A stretch of 13,173 nt of DNA, from assembly GCA_011048855.1 (NCBI GenBank), contig DSCZ01000590.1:1-13173 (forward strand), in the 5' to 3' direction. How positions within the stretch are numbered: position 1 is the first letter of the stretch; every line of letters begins with the position of its first letter. The position numbers were made by a program, and so were the translations under genes. Shown piece by piece: positions 1-8,318 of this stretch. Origin of the DNA: Desulfobacteraceae bacterium (GTDB taxonomy: Bacteria; Desulfobacterota; DSM-4660; Desulfatiglandales; Desulfatiglandaceae). A model generated the notes under the pieces. It saw only the letters and a program-made list of their open reading frames with translations, was not told where the DNA came from and searched no databases.

Positions 1-51
1 ACCCGACACCTTGTCGTTGTCAGCGCAGCGTATTTAACTGTGTCCATCTTG

Positions 52-80
52 TCGTTGTCGTAATCGTTGTCGTAATCGTC
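52..80. repeat. Short tandem repeat TCGTTGTCGTAA
   Basis: The 12-base unit TCGTTGTCGTAA occurs twice in tandem (52-63 and 64-75), followed by a partial third copy, TCGTC (76-80). A related TTGTCGTTGTC lies at 11-21 and again at 49-59. The stretch has no coding signal. It looks like an intergenic simple repeat upstream of the operon; its function is unknown. Confidence 0.75.
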
Positions 81-110
81 TGCTTTTAAGATAGTTCTTT
101 TTTTCCGCCA

Positions 111-145
111 GCTAATGGCTAACTGCTAACGGCTAAAAGCTGATG
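111..145. repeat. Heptamer tandem repeat, GCTAAnn x5
   Basis: Five consecutive 7-base units are visible: GCTAATG, GCTAACT, GCTAACG, GCTAAAA and GCTGATG. The first four share GCTAA and the fifth is degenerate. Heptamer arrays of this kind are usually intergenic. Nothing suggests that it is translated. Confidence 0.8.
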
Positions 146-156
146 TTTCATGTTCT

Positions 157-204
157 GTGGGAGCGGATATAGGATAACGCCTCCGGGTTCCGTCCGCTCG
201 ATTT
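157..204. repeat. GTGGGAGCG-type hairpin module in the glgE leader
   Basis: GAGCGGA (161-167) pairs with TCCGCTC (193-199) around a 25-base loop. The element begins GTGGGAGCG (157-165) and ends CGATTT (199-204). The same two edges are found in the hairpin downstream of otsA (12238-12263), so the two may be copies of one dispersed REP-like family. It lies just 5' of glgE and could fall in the mRNA leader. No convincing -35/-10 promoter or operator could be assigned in positions 1-219. Confidence 0.5.
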
Positions 205-219
205 GGCGAAGAAGACCCG

Positions 220-2229
220 ATGTGTTATAGTAAAACCATGAAAAACGATAATGACTGTATAAAAAGGGTTTCAATCGAAAACGTTACTCCATCTGTTGAC
301 GACGGAAAGTTTCCGGTAAAGCGTGTAACGGGCGACCGGGTGATTGTTGAATCGAACATCTTCGCCGACGCCCATGACGCACTCTCCTGCGATTTGTTGT
401 ACAGGAAAAAGGGGGCTTTCGATTGGGAGCGCTCGCCCATGGAATATCTTGGAAACGACCGCTGGCAAGGCCTGTTCACAGTCGATCAGATCGGGATGTA
501 TGTTTTCACCGTTTGCGGCTGGGTGGACGGGTTCAAAACCTGGCAGCGTGACCTTCTGCGGCGGATTGAGGCGGGGCAGGAGATATCGGTCGAACTCCGG
601 ATCGGTGCGGCCCTGGTTTCCAATGCGGCCGGCGCGGCTGAAGGCCCTGATCGTAAACTGCTTCTTGAATATGCCGGAAAGATGGAAAATGGGGCTCGCT
701 CCGGGCAGCTCGCCGCCGCCCGCTCGACTGAGCTTGAGCTGATTATGAGAAGGTTTCCGCCGCCGGGATCGGTCGTCACGTGCAGGAAAAACTTTCCGGT
801 GACGGTCGACCGTAAAAAGGCGCGCTTCAGCACCTGGTATGAAGTTTTTCCACGCTCCTGCAGCGGAACGGAAGATCGTCACGGGACCTTCAAGGACCTG
901 GAAGCCCTGCTGCCTTATATCGCGGGTATGGGATTCGATGTCCTGTACCTTCCGCCGGTTCATCCGATCGGAAGAACCCATAGAAAGGGCCCCGACAACA
1001 CCCCGGGAGCGGGCCCCGAGGACCCAGGAAGCCCATGGGCCATTGGCGGCAGCGAAGGAGGGCATAAAAGCATTCATCCGCAGCTGGGAACCCTCTCCGA
1101 TTTTTCCAGGTTGATTGACAGGGCGGCAGCGTACGACATCGAAATCGCCCTGGACATCGCATTCCAGTGTTCTCCGGATCATCCGTATGTATCCGAGCAC
1201 CCGGAATGGTTTCGGCGCAGGCCCGATGGATCGATCCAGTATGCAGAAAACCCTCCCAAGAAGTACCAGGACATCTATCCGTTCGACTTCGAGACACCCC
1301 ACTGGAGGAAGCTTGCCCGGGAACTGCGCTCGGTGGTGTTTTTCTGGATCGACCAGGGTGTGCGGATTTTCCGTGTGGACAACCCCCATACAAAACCGTT
1401 TCGTTTCTGGGAGGATTTGATTGCCGGGGTAAAGGAGAAATATCCGGAAGTCATTTTCCTTTCGGAGGCCTTCACGCGGCCGGCGGTGATGTACAGGCTC
1501 GCAAAGCTGGGCTTCACCCAGTCCTATACTTATTTTGCCTGGCGGAACACCGGGAGGGAACTCAAGGATTATTTCACAGAACTCAAACGGCCGCCGGTGT
1601 GCGATTTCTTTACACCGAATCTCTGGCCCAACACCCCGGACATTTTGACGGAATACCTTCAGACAGGCGGGAGACCGGCGTTTATCGTCAGGCTCGTACT
1701 TGCCGCGACTCTGGGGGCGAGCTACGGGATATACGGACCTGCGTTTGAACTCTGTGAAGACCGGGCGAAGGAAATCGGAAGCGAGGAATACCTGAATTCG
1801 GAAAAATACCAGATCAGGGGGTGGAACCTGGAGGATCCACGGAGTCTCAAGGATATCATCGCCAGGGTGAACAGGATCCGGAAAGAAACCCCGGCGCTGC
1901 AGGAAAACCGCAGCCTGCGTTTCCATGAGGTAGACAACGACCGCCTGCTTTGCTTCAGCAAAAACTCGGATGACGGCTCTGATGTAGTGATGGTGGTGGT
2001 AAACCTGGATCCTCATCATACCCATGGAGGTTGGGTGGATTTTTTCCCTCCCGGCTTTTCGGGGAAAACCGAACGGCCGTTCCAGATGCACGATCTTCTC
2101 GGGGGAAGCAGGTTCCTTTGGACGGGTGGGAGAAATTACGTGGAGCTGAACCCCTCGGTGGTTCCCGCGCATATCTTCCGGGTGCGGCGGCGGATTCGCA
2201 CCGAACGGGATTTCGATTATTACATGTAG
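220..2229 (+). CDS. glgE: Alpha-1,4-glucan:maltose-1-phosphate maltosyltransferase (GlgE, GH13_3)
   Basis: GlgE transfers maltosyl units from alpha-maltose-1-phosphate to the non-reducing end of an alpha-1,4-glucan in the cytoplasm. The 669-residue length fits the family. An N-terminal beta-rich domain (about 30-130) is followed by a helical part and the GH13 barrel, which begins near WYEVFPRS (206). The barrel shows LPPVHPIGRTHRKGPDN (244-260), nucleophile D387 in FRVDNPH, acid/base E416 in FLSEAF, and D474 in NTPDIL. These match the known Streptomyces GlgE residues D394, E423 and D480. The RVDNPHTKP loop is typical of GlgE and unlike a hydrolysing amylase. The ATG at 220 follows a modest GAAGAAG (208-214). 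An ATG at 238 is possible but has no visible ribosome site. It is the first gene of the operon, 10 nt before treS-mak. Confidence 0.95.
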   Translation: MCYSKTMKNDNDCIKRVSIENVTPSVDDGKFPVKRVTGDRVIVESNIFADAHDALSCDLLYRKKGAFDWERSPMEYLGNDRWQGLFTVDQIGMYVFTVCGWVDGFKTWQRDLLRRIEAGQEISVELRIGAALVSNAAGAAEGPDRKLLLEYAGKMENGARSGQLAAARSTELELIMRRFPPPGSVVTCRKNFPVTVDRKKARFSTWYEVFPRSCSGTEDRHGTFKDLEALLPYIAGMGFDVLYLPPVHPIGRTHRKGPDNTPGAGPEDPGSPWAIGGSEGGHKSIHPQLGTLSDFSRLIDRAAAYDIEIALDIAFQCSPDHPYVSEHPEWFRRRPDGSIQYAENPPKKYQDIYPFDFETPHWRKLARELRSVVFFWIDQGVRIFRVDNPHTKPFRFWEDLIAGVKEKYPEVIFLSEAFTRPAVMYRLAKLGFTQSYTYFAWRNTGRELKDYFTELKRPPVCDFFTPNLWPNTPDILTEYLQTGGRPAFIVRLVLAATLGASYGIYGPAFELCEDRAKEIGSEEYLNSEKYQIRGWNLEDPRSLKDIIARVNRIRKETPALQENRSLRFHEVDNDRLLCFSKNSDDGSDVVMVVVNLDPHHTHGGWVDFFPPGFSGKTERPFQMHDLLGGSRFLWTGGRNYVELNPSVVPAHIFRVRRRIRTERDFDYYM

Positions 2230-2239
2230 GAAATTTTTC

Positions 2240-5200
2240 ATGAATGTAAACAAAACAGGCGATGCCGCTACATGGTACAGGGATGCGGTTATTTATCAAC
2301 TGCACGTGAAGTCTTTCAGGGATGCCGATGGAGACGGGATCGGTGATTTCCGGGGTCTGACCGAAAAGCTGGATTACCTGAAGGATTTAGGGGTGACGGC
2401 CCTGTGGCTCCTTCCGTTCTGTCCCTCCCCGCTCAAGGATGACGGATACGATATCTCCGACTACCGGGGAATTCATCCATCCTACGGTACACTGACACAG
2501 TTCAAGGATTTTCTTCGGAACGCCCACAGGCGGGGCTTGAAGGTGATCACCGAGCTGGTGGTGAACCATACGTCCGATCAACATCCGTGGTTTCAGCGGG
2601 CCAGGCGGGCCAAACGCGGTTCGGTTCACCGTGATTTTTATGTCTGGAGCGATTCACCTGAAAAGTACAGCGATGCACGAATAATTTTCCAGGATTTCGA
2701 ACCCTCCAACTGGACATGGGACCCTGTGGCCGGGAGTTACTACTGGCACAGGTTTTATTTCCACCAGCCGGACCTCAATTTCGATAACCCGAGGGTGCAG
2801 GAGGCGATTCTGCGCGTCATGGATTTCTGGTTCGGCCTGGGTGTGGACGGATTGCGGCTGGACGCGGTTCCATATCTTTTCGAGAGGGAGAACACCAACT
2901 GCGAAAACCTTCCGGAAACCCATGAATTTTTGAAAAAGCTGAGGGCGCACGTTGATGCCCGATTCGAAAACAGGATGATTCTGGGTGAGGCGAACCAGTG
3001 GCCGGAAGATGCCGCCGCCTATTTCGGGGAAGGCGATGAATGCCACATGGCTTTCCATTTTCCACTGATGCCGAGGTTGTTCATGGCGCTTCATATGGAG
3101 GACCGTTTCCCTGTAGTCGACATACTTGACCAGACCCCGTCAATATCCGAAACCTGCCAGTGGGCGGTTTTCCTGCGGAATCACGATGAATTGACACTTG
3201 AGATGGTCACGGATGAAGAACGGGACTACATGTATCGTGTGTATGCCAGGGAACAGAGGATGCGGATAAACCTGGGGATCAGGAGGCGTCTCGCCCCGCT
3301 TCTCGGAAATCATAGGCGCCGGATGGAGTTGATGAACGGGCTCCTTCTTTCCCTTCCCGGCACCCCGGTGATTTACTACGGAGATGAAATCGCGATGGGG
3401 GACAATGTTTTCCTGGGGGATCGGGATGGAGTGCGTACCCCCATGCAATGGAGTCCGGACAGGAATGCGGGTTTTTCCGCCGCCAACCCCCAGACTCTGT
3501 TTCTGCCGGTGATCATAGACCCGGAGTATCATTATGAAGTGGTCAACGTTGAATCCCGCCTTAACAACCGCTATTCGTTTCTATGGTGGATGAAACGGAT
3601 CATAGCGTTGAGGAGGCGCTTCAAGTCCTTCGGTAGAGGGGATATTCATTTTCTCGAACCAAGAAACAGGCATATCCTGGCCTTCATCAGGAGTCTGGAA
3701 AATGAAAAAATTCTCGTGACAGCCAATCTTTCAAGATTCACCCAGCATGTCGAACTGGATCTTTCGGAATACCAGGGTTCGGTGCCGGTGGAAGTTTTCG
3801 GGGGTGCGGGTTTTCCGGAGATAACATCGCGTCCGTACGCGTTGACCATGGGTCCTCATTCTTTTTACTGGTTTTCGCTTACCGGAGGAGAAGGCCGCGA
3901 AAGCATCACTATCAGCGACTCCGGCGATATCCCGGAGCTCGAACCGGCTGGAACATGGAAAACATTTCTGGAGGGCGAGTGCGGAGAGGATTTTTCCGTG
4001 GTTCTCTCGCGCTACCTGCCCGGGTGCAGATGGTTCGGAGGAAAAGCCCGCACAATCAAGAGAACCAGGGTTTCGGAGGCCTTCCCGATGACCGTCAAGG
4101 ATTTCCAGGGCTTTCTGCTTTTCGCCGATGTTTTTTACATGACCGGGGAAAGCGAACGTTACGTGGTGGCGGTGGGATATGCATCCGGAGAAAAAGCCCG
4201 GGGGATCCTGGAGGACAGGCGCGCGGCCGTGATTGCCCGGCTGAAGGGAAAGGTCCCGGGGGAACAGGTCATTTATGAAGCTTCCTCCGACGGTGATTTT
4301 TTCAGTTGGTTGTTTAACCTGGTGCTTCAACGGGGAAGGCGGCGGGGCGGTTCCGGGATTCTGAGTGGTTTCCCTGCAGGAACAGGCACCGGCGGTAAAG
4401 ACATGGAAGCTTTTTCAGGACCTTCGTTCATGGGGGTCGAGCAAAGTAACACCTCAGCGATTTTCGGCGAAAAGTTCGTGTTGAAGCTTGTACGTAAGCT
4501 GGAGGATGATGTGAATCCAGAGCTGGAAATCGGCCGTTTTTTAACCGGGAAACATTTCGCAAGTTCACCTCCGGTGAAGGGGGCTGTGGAATACCGGCCC
4601 GGAAAGCACCCGCCGGTAACCGTCGCGGTCGTCCATGGTTTTGTTCCGAATCTCGGCGACGCCTGGCAGCATGCGCTGGATCATCTCGGGCGGTATTATG
4701 AAAACATGCTTGCCGAACGCCCCGAAAAACCAGATCTAATGGGCGTTTCACTTGAAAACGCCGCCTTTCTGCGTGAAGCCGAAATCTTCGTCGGAGAGTA
4801 CCTGGAATCGGCCAAACTTATCGGTTTACGCACTGCAGAGCTTCATAAAACACTTGCATCGGATCATGCTGCGCGCGATTTTTCTCCTGAACCTTTCAGC
4901 ATCCTTTACCAGCGGTCCCTCTACCAGTCTCTCAGGTCGCTCATTGTCCAGACGTTGAAGCTTTTAAAGGACCGAGAACAGTTTTTTGCAACCCCTGTCT
5001 CAGAATCTGCAGCGCAGGTGACCGCCGCCGAGAATAAATTGCTCCAGGTGGCCCGGCGAGTCGTCGGACGTAAGATCGAGGCCGTCAGGATACGGTGTCA
5101 CGGAGATTACCATCTGGGACAGGTGCTTTATACCGGAAAGGATTTCGTTATCATCGACTTTGAAGGTGAGCCGGCAAGACCGGTGAGTGAACGGCGTATC

Positions 5201-5563
5201 AAACGATCACCGTTGAGGGATGTCGCAGGCATGCTGAGGTCCTTTGACTACGCCGCTCATGTAGCCCTGTTGAAGTGGAGGGAAAGGGGTGTGGTTTCCG
5301 ACGGGGATTATGCCTACCTGGAGTCATGGGCTAGGTACTGGAGTCGATCCGCCGGGACGGCGTTTTTGTGTAGTTACACGGCTTCAACGGAAGGCACGAG
5401 GCTTCTGCCCCCGGACTCGACCCGGTTGAAAGACCTGCTGGACTTTTATGTTCTCGATAAGGCTGTTTATGAATTGGGCTATGAAATGAACAACAGGCCC
5501 GATTGGGTCGGTATACCGATCCGAGCTATAATTGAAATAATTGAGGAATCCGGAAAGGATTGA
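2240..5563 (+). CDS. treS: Trehalose synthase (maltose alpha-D-glucosyltransferase) fused to maltokinase
   Basis: This is a bifunctional fusion of 1107 residues. The N-terminal GH13 TreS part (about 10-548) interconverts trehalose and maltose. It opens WYRDAVIYQLHVKSF and carries nucleophile D208 (LRLDAV), acid/base E250 (ILGEAN) and D316 (RNHDE). After a linker (about 549-575), the maltokinase part (Mak/Pep2, about 576-1107) phosphorylates maltose with ATP to maltose-1-phosphate for GlgE. It begins with RYLPGCRWFGGKAR (591-604) and has VEQSNTSAIFGEKFVLKL with likely ATP-binding K749, catalytic-loop HGDYH (954-958) and the metal-binding stretch IIDFEGEP (971-978). No frameshift separates the halves, and such fusions are well known. 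The start follows TAGGAAA, which overlaps the glgE stop codon. The gene ends 6 nt before glgB, matching the glgE, treS/pep2, glgB order of Pseudomonas. Confidence 0.95.
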   Translation: MNVNKTGDAATWYRDAVIYQLHVKSFRDADGDGIGDFRGLTEKLDYLKDLGVTALWLLPFCPSPLKDDGYDISDYRGIHPSYGTLTQFKDFLRNAHRRGLKVITELVVNHTSDQHPWFQRARRAKRGSVHRDFYVWSDSPEKYSDARIIFQDFEPSNWTWDPVAGSYYWHRFYFHQPDLNFDNPRVQEAILRVMDFWFGLGVDGLRLDAVPYLFERENTNCENLPETHEFLKKLRAHVDARFENRMILGEANQWPEDAAAYFGEGDECHMAFHFPLMPRLFMALHMEDRFPVVDILDQTPSISETCQWAVFLRNHDELTLEMVTDEERDYMYRVYAREQRMRINLGIRRRLAPLLGNHRRRMELMNGLLLSLPGTPVIYYGDEIAMGDNVFLGDRDGVRTPMQWSPDRNAGFSAANPQTLFLPVIIDPEYHYEVVNVESRLNNRYSFLWWMKRIIALRRRFKSFGRGDIHFLEPRNRHILAFIRSLENEKILVTANLSRFTQHVELDLSEYQGSVPVEVFGGAGFPEITSRPYALTMGPHSFYWFSLTGGEGRESITISDSGDIPELEPAGTWKTFLEGECGEDFSVVLSRYLPGCRWFGGKARTIKRTRVSEAFPMTVKDFQGFLLFADVFYMTGESERYVVAVGYASGEKARGILEDRRAAVIARLKGKVPGEQVIYEASSDGDFFSWLFNLVLQRGRRRGGSGILSGFPAGTGTGGKDMEAFSGPSFMGVEQSNTSAIFGEKFVLKLVRKLEDDVNPELEIGRFLTGKHFASSPPVKGAVEYRPGKHPPVTVAVVHGFVPNLGDAWQHALDHLGRYYENMLAERPEKPDLMGVSLENAAFLREAEIFVGEYLESAKLIGLRTAELHKTLASDHAARDFSPEPFSILYQRSLYQSLRSLIVQTLKLLKDREQFFATPVSESAAQVTAAENKLLQVARRVVGRKIEAVRIRCHGDYHLGQVLYTGKDFVIIDFEGEPARPVSERRIKRSPLRDVAGMLRSFDYAAHVALLKWRERGVVSDGDYAYLESWARYWSRSAGTAFLCSYTASTEGTRLLPPDSTRLKDLLDFYVLDKAVYELGYEMNNRPDWVGIPIRAIIEIIEESGKD

Positions 5564-5569
5564 TTTGGG

Positions 5570-7561
5570 ATGATGGGAAAGGAAACCGGAGTAAATGGCG
5601 GCGGACCCGGCGAAAACATCAATCAGAAATCGCTGGTAACCGATGATGACGTGTATCTTTTCAATGAAGGATCACATTTCAGGCTCTATGAAAAACTGGG
5701 TGCCCACCCGGTGAACCGTGGAGATGAGTCGGGAGTTTGTTTCGGGGTATGGGCGCCCAACGCCGAAGGGGTTTCGGTTATAGGATCGTTCAACGATTGG
5801 AGAAAAGACGCGAACCCTTTGCAGCCGAAAGGCGAATCTGGGGTTTGGGAGCGATACATCCCCGGTGTCGTGGTCGGGGATTGTTATAAATTCCACGTCC
5901 GCAGCCGCTTTGAAGGCTATATTGCCGACAAGTTGGACCCGTTCGCATTTTACAGCGAAAAACCACCCCGGACCGGCTCGGTTGTGTGGGATTTGAAGTA
6001 TCAATGGGAAGATGAAGAATGGATGTCACGAAGCGAAAACAGGTTAAATTCCGGTAAAGCCGTTTCGATATATGAAGTTCACGCCGGTTCATGGATGCGG
6101 CACCAGGAAGACAACCGCCCGTTCAGTTATCGGGAACTCGCCGAATTTCTGCCTGATTATGCGGCCGATATGGGTTTTACTCATGTTGAATTTCTCCCGG
6201 TTATGGAGCACCCGTTTTATGGGTCGTGGGGTTACCAGTGCCTGGGTTATTTCGCACCCACCAGCCGTTACGGAACGCCCCAGGATTTCATGTACCTGGT
6301 GGATTGTCTGCATCGACGGGGAATCGGGGTGATTCTCGACTGGGTGCCTTCTCATTTTCCGACAGACGGTCACGGGCTGGGATATTTCGACGGCACTCAT
6401 CTCTATGAACATTCGGATCCCCGGCAAGGTATCCACCCGGACTGGGACAGTTTCATTTTCAATTACGGCCGGAACGAAGTTCGCAGCTTCCTGATGAGCA
6501 GTGCATTTTTCTGGCTCGATAAGTATCATGCCGACGGCCTGAGGGTGGATGCGGTTGCTTCGATGCTGTACCTGAATTATTCCCGCAAGGACGGGGAATG
6601 GATTCCCAACCGCTTCGGCGGGAATGAAAGTCTCGAAGCGATTGATTTCATCAGGCGGTTCAACAGCGAAATTTATTCGGCCTTCCCGGGTGTACAGACG
6701 GTTGCCGAGGAGAGCACCTCATGGCCCATGGTGTCGAGGCCCACGTATGTCGGGGGGCTCGGCTTCGGGATGAAGTGGGACATGGGCTGGATGCACGACA
6801 CCCTGTCCTATATGTCGATCGATCCGATTTACCGCACCTATCATCACGACAAGCTGACGTTTCGTATGCTCTACGCATTTCACGAAAATTTCGTGCTTTC
6901 CCTCTCTCACGACGAAGTGGTCCACGGCAAGGGATCTCTCATTCGAAAGATGCCGGGGGACGATTGGCGGAAATTTGCAAACCTGAGGCTTCTCTTCGCC
7001 TGGATGTACGCTCAGCCGGGGAAGAAACTGGTATTCATGGGGGGAGAATTCGGGCAGTGGAATGAATGGTACCATGAAAAGGGGCTTGATTGGGATTTGA
7101 CCAAACATCCCCTTCACCACGGGATCAAACGGTGGGTGAGCGATTTGAACCGTGCTTACAGAGAAGAACCGGCATTGCACCGGGGGGATTTTGATCCAGC
7201 TGGTTTTTCATGGATCGACTGCAACGATTCCGCTCAGAGCGTCATCAGTTTGATGCGCAAAGATCCTTCAGACGGAAACACCGTTCTGGTCGTATTGAAT
7301 TTTACCCCGGTGCCCAGGCATAATTACCGTGTGGGGTGTCCGGGAGGCGGGTCCTGGATGGAGATTTTAAACGGGGATGCCGCTGAATACGGCGGAAGCG
7401 GGCAGGGGAACACAGGCGGTGTGGAAGCCGCCCCGATTCCGTTTCACGGTTTGACGCATTCGCTGTCCTTGACGGTGCCGCCTCTTGCCGCTGTGTTTTT
7501 AAAAGGGGAGGCGAATTCCTCCGGTAAGCCCTCGGGAAGGAACAGGATGACGACATCGTAA
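5570..7561 (+). CDS. glgB: 1,4-alpha-glucan branching enzyme (GlgB, GH13_9)
   Basis: GlgB cuts alpha-1,4-glucan chains and rejoins them as alpha-1,6 branches, here acting on the polymer made by GlgE. The 663-residue chain has a CBM48 domain (about 38-140, with [20 protein letters not shown]). The GH13 barrel follows (from [10 protein letters not shown], 166), then a C-terminal beta domain. Catalytic residues are nucleophile D327 (GLRVDAVA), acid/base E380 (TVAEES) and transition-state D448 ([13 protein letters not shown]), corresponding to E. coli GlgB D405, E458 and D526. It is shorter than the 728-residue E. coli enzyme because it lacks the extra N-terminal (N1) domain; this shorter form is common. 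Two adjacent ATGs (5570, 5573) follow GGAAAGGA (5552-5559), and the choice changes the protein by one residue. The polar last 18 residues are probably an unstructured tail. Confidence 0.95.
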   Translation: MMGKETGVNGGGPGENINQKSLVTDDDVYLFNEGSHFRLYEKLGAHPVNRGDESGVCFGVWAPNAEGVSVIGSFNDWRKDANPLQPKGESGVWERYIPGVVVGDCYKFHVRSRFEGYIADKLDPFAFYSEKPPRTGSVVWDLKYQWEDEEWMSRSENRLNSGKAVSIYEVHAGSWMRHQEDNRPFSYRELAEFLPDYAADMGFTHVEFLPVMEHPFYGSWGYQCLGYFAPTSRYGTPQDFMYLVDCLHRRGIGVILDWVPSHFPTDGHGLGYFDGTHLYEHSDPRQGIHPDWDSFIFNYGRNEVRSFLMSSAFFWLDKYHADGLRVDAVASMLYLNYSRKDGEWIPNRFGGNESLEAIDFIRRFNSEIYSAFPGVQTVAEESTSWPMVSRPTYVGGLGFGMKWDMGWMHDTLSYMSIDPIYRTYHHDKLTFRMLYAFHENFVLSLSHDEVVHGKGSLIRKMPGDDWRKFANLRLLFAWMYAQPGKKLVFMGGEFGQWNEWYHEKGLDWDLTKHPLHHGIKRWVSDLNRAYREEPALHRGDFDPAGFSWIDCNDSAQSVISLMRKDPSDGNTVLVVLNFTPVPRHNYRVGCPGGGSWMEILNGDAAEYGGSGQGNTGGVEAAPIPFHGLTHSLSLTVPPLAAVFLKGEANSSGKPSGRNRMTTS

Positions 7562-7622
7562 AAAGCTGGTTTATATGCCGCTTCGCTGCAGCCTTTTTAC
7601 GACGCCGTCCTATTTCAAATTC

Positions 7623-7629
7623 AAGGAGA
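7623..7629 (+). promoter_or_regulatory. Ribosome binding site fixing the start at 7635
   Basis: AAGGAGA lies 5 nt before the ATG at 7635. The in-frame upstream ATG at 7575 has no such site and would add 20 residues with no resemblance to the folded part, so 7635 is preferred. The 73-nt space after glgB (7562-7634) is the widest gap in the operon and could hold an internal promoter, though none is recognisable. Confidence 0.8.
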
Positions 7630-7634
7630 AAACC

Positions 7635-8318
7635 ATGGCCAAGGTTTTTCAATTCATGTCGAGCGCTTCGCTGGAGATGTTGACCGGTCGGACAGCATCC
7701 AATGTATCAGAACTTGAAGAAATGATTGTAACCTGTTCGGAATCTTCGGTTTTTTATCATACATTTTCAGCCCTGTTGAAAATGCGTGAGGCGCAGGCTC
7801 CTTATAACAGCGACTTTTCCGCATGGGTGGCGGAAAACCTTCATGCCCCGGCGCTGGCCGAAAAACTGACAGCCGTGGATTTTTCCGAGTATCGCACCGT
7901 GGAAGATCTGCGCAACAGGCTTCTTGAAATAATCCGGACCTACCGGGAAGAGCAGGCGGAAGCCTCGCGGAGATCCTGCTACGAACCTTTTTATCTCCAT
8001 GATGTGCGGCGGTTTGTCTATCTGACCGATAAGTTCGCTTATGACCTCGCTTCGTTCCGGGAGCTTCTGCCCACGATCAGTATTTACTCGGTGTATTTTC
8101 ATTTCATAGAATCCCGCCTCTCGGCCAATCTGGACTGCAACGATTTCTCGGAATGGATCGAGGAAACGCTCGGTCTTCCTGATCTGGCTTCAAGAATCCG
8201 GAGAATCGACATCAGTGTGTATACGATAGAAGGACTAAGACAGAGGATCATAGATGTCGTCGACGATTACCTGGAAAAGATGCCTGCTGAAGAGGATCGC
8301 AACGGAGGAAGAGCCTGA
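7635..8318 (+). CDS. Uncharacterised duplicated protein next to treT (DUF5752-like)
   Basis: The function is unknown. The 227-residue product has no signal peptide, membrane segment, cysteine metal-binding cluster or nucleotide-binding loop, and is probably cytosolic and mostly helical. It consists of two related halves. DFSAWVAENL..P.LA...DFSEY.TVEDLRNRL...Y.E (60-105) lines up with DFSEWIEETL..P.LA...DISVY-TIEGLRQRI...Y.E (170-214), with about 19 identities over 45 positions and one gap. The match extends weakly upstream (roughly 26-59 with 140-169). From memory it resembles proteins labelled DUF5752 that occur near trehalose and glycosyltransferase genes; a profile search would be needed to confirm this. 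Its TGA shares one base with the treT ATG (TGATG), implying translational coupling. A regulator, scaffold or partner of TreT is plausible but is inference only. The start is set by AAGGAGA at 7623-7629. Confidence 0.85.
   Translation: MAKVFQFMSSASLEMLTGRTASNVSELEEMIVTCSESSVFYHTFSALLKMREAQAPYNSDFSAWVAENLHAPALAEKLTAVDFSEYRTVEDLRNRLLEIIRTYREEQAEASRRSCYEPFYLHDVRRFVYLTDKFAYDLASFRELLPTISIYSVYFHFIESRLSANLDCNDFSEWIEETLGLPDLASRIRRIDISVYTIEGLRQRIIDVVDDYLEKMPAEEDRNGGRA

Noticed and set aside
1..145. Repeats in the leader considered as a CRISPR array
   Set aside because: The units are 7 and 12 bases, directly adjacent, with no spacers and no cas genes.
146..175. A possible promoter with TATAGG-like -10 before glgE
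   Set aside because: The -35 match (TTTCAT) is poor and the segment overlaps the repeat hairpin, so it cannot be supported by sequence alone.
271..2253. A 660-codon open frame on the minus strand opposite almost the whole of glgE
   Set aside because: The translated sequence shows no recognisable family motifs, whereas the plus strand encodes an intact GlgE with all catalytic residues. Long antisense frames arise easily opposite GC-rich coding sequence with few stop-complement codons.
7575..7634. A 20-residue N-terminal extension of the duplicated protein from the ATG at 7575
   Set aside because: It has no ribosome binding site, and a clear AAGGAGA precedes the ATG at 7635.
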